Part shown: piece after piece, positions 60,440 through 64,000 of the stretch
Layout: each line of letters starts with the position of its first letter
How positions within the stretch are numbered: the first letter of the stretch is position 1
Origin: Sulfurimonas sp. HSL-3221
GTDB lineage: Bacteria > Campylobacterota > Campylobacteria > Campylobacterales > Sulfurimonadaceae
Direction: 5' to 3'
Assembly (NCBI RefSeq): GCF_021044585.1
Contig: NZ_CP087998.1
Location: 496,001-560,000 of the forward strand
DNA: 64,000 nt
The notes under the pieces: generated by a model
Told to the model about the DNA's origin: nothing
Database searches by the model: none
The model's input: the letters and a program-made list of their open reading frames with translations, nothing else
Translations under genes and position numbers: made by a program

Positions 60440-61603
60440 TTAGATCGTGGCCGAATCGATCACGTATCGATAGCGTGCCTCTTTGTTCTCCACTTTTTTC
60501 CACGCCTCGGTGATCGCTTTGGCCTCGATCATCTCGATCTGGGGATAGATCTTGTTGGCCGCACAGTAATCCACCACCTCCTGCGTCTCTTTCATCCCGC
60601 CGATCAGCGAGGCATTGAAGTTGACGCGGGTTGCGGAGAGGGCGAGGTTGTTCATCATGATCTCGAAATTATCCGGCATGCCGACGTAGGTGAAGACACC
60701 GTACGGCTTCACGGCCGCGATATACGCCGCGATGTTGTGCTTGTAGGGAATGGTGCTGACCATGTAGTCCAGCGTTCCGGCGTAGGGCTGAATTTTCGAG
60801 AGGTCATCGACGACAATGGCCTCCTTCGCCCCGAACTTCAGGATGTCATCCGCCTTGTCCGGCGACGTCGTGAAGGCGTAGACCTCCGCACCCTTGGAGA
60901 CGGCGAGCTTGATTGCCATATGCCCCAGACCGCCGATGCCGGCCACGCCGACCTTGTCCCCCTTTTTAAGATCGAATTTCATCAGGGGAGAGTAGGTCGT
61001 GATCCCCGCGCACAGCAGCGGTGCCGCGACTTTGAAGTCGAGGTTCTCGGGAATGTGCACCACATAGTGATCCCTGACGACGATGCTTTTCGAGTAACCG
61101 CCCTGAGAAATGCCTGTCGGCTCTCTTTTGTCCGGATAGCCGTAGGTGAAGAGGGTGTCGGGCTGGTACTGCTCTTCGTTCTCGCAGGTCGTACAGCCGT
61201 CGACCATACACCCCACACCGGCCCTGTCGCCGACTTTGAACTCGGTAACGTTCTTGCCAACGGCGGCGACGATACCGACGATCTCATGCCCCGGGACCTG
61301 CGGGTACTGCTGTGGTCCCCAGTGCCCTTTCATCTGGTGGATGTCCGAGTGGCAGATCGAGGCGTACTTGATGTCGATCAGGACGTCGTTGTCGCCGACG
61401 GGACGGCGTTCGAACTCCCACGGCTTGAAAACACCGCTGGTGTCGAATACCGCATACCCTTTTGTTTTAATGTTTCCGTTCATCGTTTTTCCTTTTTCAT
61501 CTGCGAAGAGTGTGGCCGGGTCGATAAAAACCAGACCGGCTCCCAGCACGGCCGATTTCTTGATAAAGTCCCTTCTGGACTGATCGTTCGTTTTGTGTTC
61601 CAT
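60440..61603 (-). CDS. Tat-exported zinc-dependent alcohol dehydrogenase (AdhA/CAD type)
   Basis: 387 aa. Twin-arginine signal QSRRDFIKKSAVLGAGLVF (~8-26). Catalytic zinc ligands are in ASICHSDIHQMKGHWG, VPGHEIVG and APLLCAGITTYSP; the nucleotide-binding GIGGLGHMAIKLA is intact. The structural zinc loop reads GCMVDGCTTCENEEQYQ: two of the four usual cysteines are missing. A Tat signal on an NAD(P)-dependent enzyme is unusual because the periplasm lacks free cofactor; export with bound cofactor is possible. Divergent from AraC regulator 3, as in yqhC-yqhD. Confidence 0.88.
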   Translation of the reverse strand: MEHKTNDQSRRDFIKKSAVLGAGLVFIDPATLFADEKGKTMNGNIKTKGYAVFDTSGVFKPWEFERRPVGDNDVLIDIKYASICHSDIHQMKGHWGPQQYPQVPGHEIVGIVAAVGKNVTEFKVGDRAGVGCMVDGCTTCENEEQYQPDTLFTYGYPDKREPTGISQGGYSKSIVVRDHYVVHIPENLDFKVAAPLLCAGITTYSPLMKFDLKKGDKVGVAGIGGLGHMAIKLAVSKGAEVYAFTTSPDKADDILKFGAKEAIVVDDLSKIQPYAGTLDYMVSTIPYKHNIAAYIAAVKPYGVFTYVGMPDNFEIMMNNLALSATRVNFNASLIGGMKETQEVVDYCAANKIYPQIEMIEAKAITEAWKKVENKEARYRYVIDSATI

Positions 61604-61707
61604 CCGCGGCTCCTTGCGTGGGATTGGTTGGCTGCCAAACGCAGCGCCTGTATAAGTTTATTGTATAGCAATTTCCCAACCGGGGATAGAACGATCCTTT
61701 CTATTGA

Positions 61708-61735
61708 TTGCCTATTTCTCCAAAAGTTGTATAAT
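61708..61735 (+). promoter_or_regulatory. Promoter of AraC regulator 3
   Basis: TTGCCT (61708-61713), a 16-base spacer and TATAAT (61730-61735), 20 bases before the ATG at 61756. A minus-strand TATACA near 61665-61670 may serve the divergent alcohol dehydrogenase gene. Confidence 0.6.
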
Positions 61736-61755
61736 GGCCCAAATAAGGAGTGACG

Positions 61756-62643
61756 ATGCAGACTTTGCAGCTTGACCGTTATCGCGAGGAACTCAAAAGC
61801 CGGATCGGGGCGTCATTCCGGGGCGAAAACGCCATATCTACCCCTATCGATGCGCTCTCCTTTTACTATAGTACGACGCCGACGAACATGCTGGCGACCA
61901 TCTATGAACCCTCCATCTGTGTCATCGCACAGGGTGCCAAAGAGGTGGGCGTGGACGGGGAGCTTATCCCCTACGATCCCGATATGTACCTGCTGGCCTC
62001 CGTCCATATGCCCGCGCAGGTCCGCATCACCGAGGCATCGGAAGATCGCCCCTATATGGGGCTGACCATTACCTTTAGCATGGAGCAGATCTTCGACGTG
62101 CTCAAAGAGGTGGGGCGGTCGACAAACCCGTCGAAGGGTCCCAGAAGGGGGCTCTATTTCGGCGACATGCAGCCGCGCCTCCTCGACCCTGTTACACGGC
62201 TGGTACGGCTCCTCGACACCCCCGAGGACATCCCGGTCATGGCACCCCTCATTACCAAGGAGATCCTCTATAACATCATGCGCGACGAGGGCGGCGATTT
62301 TATACGGCAGTACGTGATGGACGGGAGCGCGACCCAGCGGGTTGTCAAGGCGATTACGAAGATCAAAGACGAGTTCCGCGAGGCGCTTCAGGTCAAAGAG
62401 CTTGCACACCATGTCGGCATGAGCGAATCATCTCTCTACGCGAATTTCAAGAAGATCACGGGGATGAGCCCGCTGCAGTTCCAAAAGAGTCTCCGCCTCC
62501 AGGAAGCGCGCCAGCTGCTGATGTCGCGGGACGTCGAAGCGGCGGAGGTCGCCTTCGAAGTGGGCTACGAAAGCCCGTCGCAGTTCAGCAGGGAATACGC
62601 TAGAATGTTCGGGCTGCCGCCCAAGGCCGACACCCGTTTATAA
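61756..62643 (+). CDS. AraC-family transcriptional regulator 3 (YqhC-like)
   Basis: 295 aa. AraC_N domain (~18-165: PSICVIAQGAKEVGVDGELI, DMYLLASVHMPAQVRITEAS) and C-terminal HTH pair (~195-290: LQVKELAHHVGMSESSLYAN, AAEVAFEVGYESPSQFSREY ARMFG). This combination matches YqhC, which activates aldehyde reductase genes in response to aldehydes; the divergent neighbour is an alcohol dehydrogenase. ATG at 61756 has AAGGAG 5 bases upstream. Regulation of the neighbour is an inference. Confidence 0.9.
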   Translation: MQTLQLDRYREELKSRIGASFRGENAISTPIDALSFYYSTTPTNMLATIYEPSICVIAQGAKEVGVDGELIPYDPDMYLLASVHMPAQVRITEASEDRPYMGLTITFSMEQIFDVLKEVGRSTNPSKGPRRGLYFGDMQPRLLDPVTRLVRLLDTPEDIPVMAPLITKEILYNIMRDEGGDFIRQYVMDGSATQRVVKAITKIKDEFREALQVKELAHHVGMSESSLYANFKKITGMSPLQFQKSLRLQEARQLLMSRDVEAAEVAFEVGYESPSQFSREYARMFGLPPKADTRL

Positions 62644-62763
62644 AATCCCCCCTTTTTTCGTCTAAAAACGTAAAGTTGAACTTGACAAAAAAGAAAAAAT
62701 TATAATAACTCTGTGATATTTCTCCGGTAGAATCGTTTAAAATTTTCGTCGGAGTGATAAAAA

Positions 62764-64000
62764 ATGTTTCGAATGATGACCGCTGCACTCCTGCTCGGCA
62801 CGGCGGCGCTGGCCTACAACGCCCAGCCCCCCTTTGCGCAGGACAGACTGATACCGACCACGATCGAACAACAGGGCAAAAAAGTTGATGCGTTCAACCC
62901 CTTCAACAAATACAACGTCTTCATCAACTACGAGCTCGGTATGCACTGCGCCGGGTTCGACGAGAGCTACTGCTGCATCATCCCGCCCTACAACAGCATC
63001 CAGGCGCAGGGGGTCATCACCGGCAAGGACGGCAAGTCTCCCTATTTTATCCGCAAGGACAACGAGATCCAGCTCTACTATTACGTGGATGACAACAGCT
63101 ACTCCGAGGGGAACAAGATGCGCTACTGGGGCGTCAAGAAGGACGTCAACGGCAACGGCCGCACCGACGACAACAACGACAACCTCCCCAACTACGTCTG
63201 GAAGCACCTCTACATCTACGAGGACAGCCTGGGGACGATTCCCAAGGGCGCGACCAAGGCGGACCGCAAGTATCTCGGCCTCGATATGCCCATCAAGACC
63301 GACCACGGCCCGACGAACAAGCCGCTGTACGGCGGCTACCTCGACTTTGCCGACGAGCACGGCGACAACGTTGTCATGACCGAGACCCTCATTCCCGAGC
63401 TGCAGGACGTGAAACTGAAGCTCAGCGCCGAGTACACCTGGGACGCGCTGGGGCTGCCGCTGACGGCCTTTACGGACACGGAGCGCAAGGGGACCATCCG
63501 CGGCGTCGACGACCGCACCTTCCAGCCCTACCAGGTCTCCAAAGTGCGCGTCCACGACAAGCACGGCAAAGCGATCCTGGACGACGAAAAAAGGATCTAC
63601 GAGTTTATGGGTACCAACCCCATCGACATTCCCAACTGCCAGGTCTGCCACTCCCGCCAGGGTGTTGCCGCCGTCAAGTCCCGCGAAGAGGGGGTATGGC
63701 AGAGCGACACCGAGTACGACTACTGGATCGGCTACCACCCCGACGTGACCGAGTACATGGCACGGCTCGCCGAGGGGCTCATCAACATCCTCGCCCTGCA
63801 CGACAAGCACCACGGCACCGATTTTCTGCGCGACTTCAAGACCGACACGCCGAACTTCCGCCTGGGGACGGTCAGCTCCGTCAACTGTACGGACTGCCAC
63901 GGTGACAACATCTCCGGCAACCTCAAGACGCCGCGTGACGGGGTCACGAGCTACAAAGTCATGAAGGCGAAACCGCTGGCCGAAGCGGTCCACGGGTTCC
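62764..64000 (+). CDS. Exported multihaem cytochrome c (3' end outside window)
   Basis: At least 412 aa. Signal peptide MFRMMTAALLLGTAALA. A long N-terminal domain follows (VFINYELGMHCAGFDESYCC at ~54-73 has three Cys without haem motif). Haem-binding CxxCH motifs are seen at residues 292-296 (CQVCH) and 375-379 (CTDCH); more may follow. Distal His ligands are plentiful (HDKHHG ~353). The role is probably periplasmic electron transfer; the partner is unknown. GGAG lies 9 bases before the ATG. Upstream, TTGAAC (62676-62681) and TATAAT (62701-62706) have 19-base spacing. Confidence 0.85.
   Translation, partial: MFRMMTAALLLGTAALAYNAQPPFAQDRLIPTTIEQQGKKVDAFNPFNKYNVFINYELGMHCAGFDESYCCIIPPYNSIQAQGVITGKDGKSPYFIRKDNEIQLYYYVDDNSYSEGNKMRYWGVKKDVNGNGRTDDNNDNLPNYVWKHLYIYEDSLGTIPKGATKADRKYLGLDMPIKTDHGPTNKPLYGGYLDFADEHGDNVVMTETLIPELQDVKLKLSAEYTWDALGLPLTAFTDTERKGTIRGVDDRTFQPYQVSKVRVHDKHGKAILDDEKRIYEFMGTNPIDIPNCQVCHSRQGVAAVKSREEGVWQSDTEYDYWIGYHPDVTEYMARLAEGLINILALHDKHHGTDFLRDFKTDTPNFRLGTVSSVNCTDCHGDNISGNLKTPRDGVTSYKVMKAKPLAEAVHGF

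Noticed and set aside
59804-61753. 649-residue open frame on the plus strand across the SDR and alcohol dehydrogenase genes
   Set aside because: Spans two well-recognised minus-strand genes and their gap; composition-driven shadow frame.
62737-63993. 418-residue minus-strand frame over the cytochrome gene
   Set aside because: The plus-strand frame has a signal peptide, Shine-Dalgarno sequence and two CxxCH motifs; the minus frame is a shadow.

Overview
The window is GC-rich chromosomal DNA of a Campylobacterota (Epsilonproteobacteria) member, most likely a Sulfurimonas-like sulfur oxidiser. The evidence is gene order. The blocks rluA-family/waaA/Zn-ribbon/Nif3, ffh...rpsP-KH-rimM-trmD-rplS, and yajC-secD-secF-small membrane protein-leuS-lptE-folC...mfd match the order I recall from Helicobacter pylori and relatives. 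soxY/soxZ and a multihaem cytochrome c point to a sulfur- or respiration-driven lifestyle.

Layout. 1-4258: end of a UvrD/PcrA helicase, truB-ispE, an orphan histidine kinase facing them, and smpB. 4312-4351: a perfect 40-bp palindrome. 4477-9241 (minus): a UspB-like protein, the ribosomal/tRNA-modification operon with a good promoter at 7134-7162, a CARDB-type exported protein and ffh. 9242-19930 (plus): an envelope cluster with AT-rich intergenic regions, consisting of a leucine-rich lipoprotein followed by two tandem pairs of Ig-like lipoprotein plus OmpA-family protein. 19976-28448 (minus): a tightly packed nine-gene operon from malQ to an RluA-type synthase. 28630-39158 (plus): the yajC-to-mfd operon.

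39159-50005 is the most unusual part. It is an accessory locus between mfd and a YmdB-family phosphodiesterase gene (50006-50824). Its genes are on the minus strand, and it is punctuated by plus-strand fragments of the two flanking core genes: a diverged copy of the last ~30 codons of mfd (41959-42048) and two copies of the first ~27 codons of the phosphodiesterase gene (44340-44432 and 46846-46935). These fragments bracket discrete cargo modules. The first is an AT-rich three-gene TIR/caspase-like/membrane-protein operon resembling type IV Thoeris anti-phage defence plus an extra membrane component. The second is a DUF2846-like lipoprotein plus an RDD-ankyrin membrane protein. The third is a large exported protein with a type IVb-pilin-like module and a WD40-like propeller. 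No integrase is visible, so the locus looks like a serial insertion hotspot that keeps pieces of a donor's flanking genes.

50821-62643: iron alcohol dehydrogenase, soxYZ, a DUF302 lipoprotein, then three AraC-family regulators among small oxidoreductases, a cupin, a carboxymuconolactone decarboxylase-like protein, a glutamine amidotransferase and a Tat-exported zinc alcohol dehydrogenase. One short-chain dehydrogenase is frameshifted. 62764-64000: the start of a multihaem cytochrome c, cut by the window edge. I saw no tRNA, rRNA or CRISPR array.
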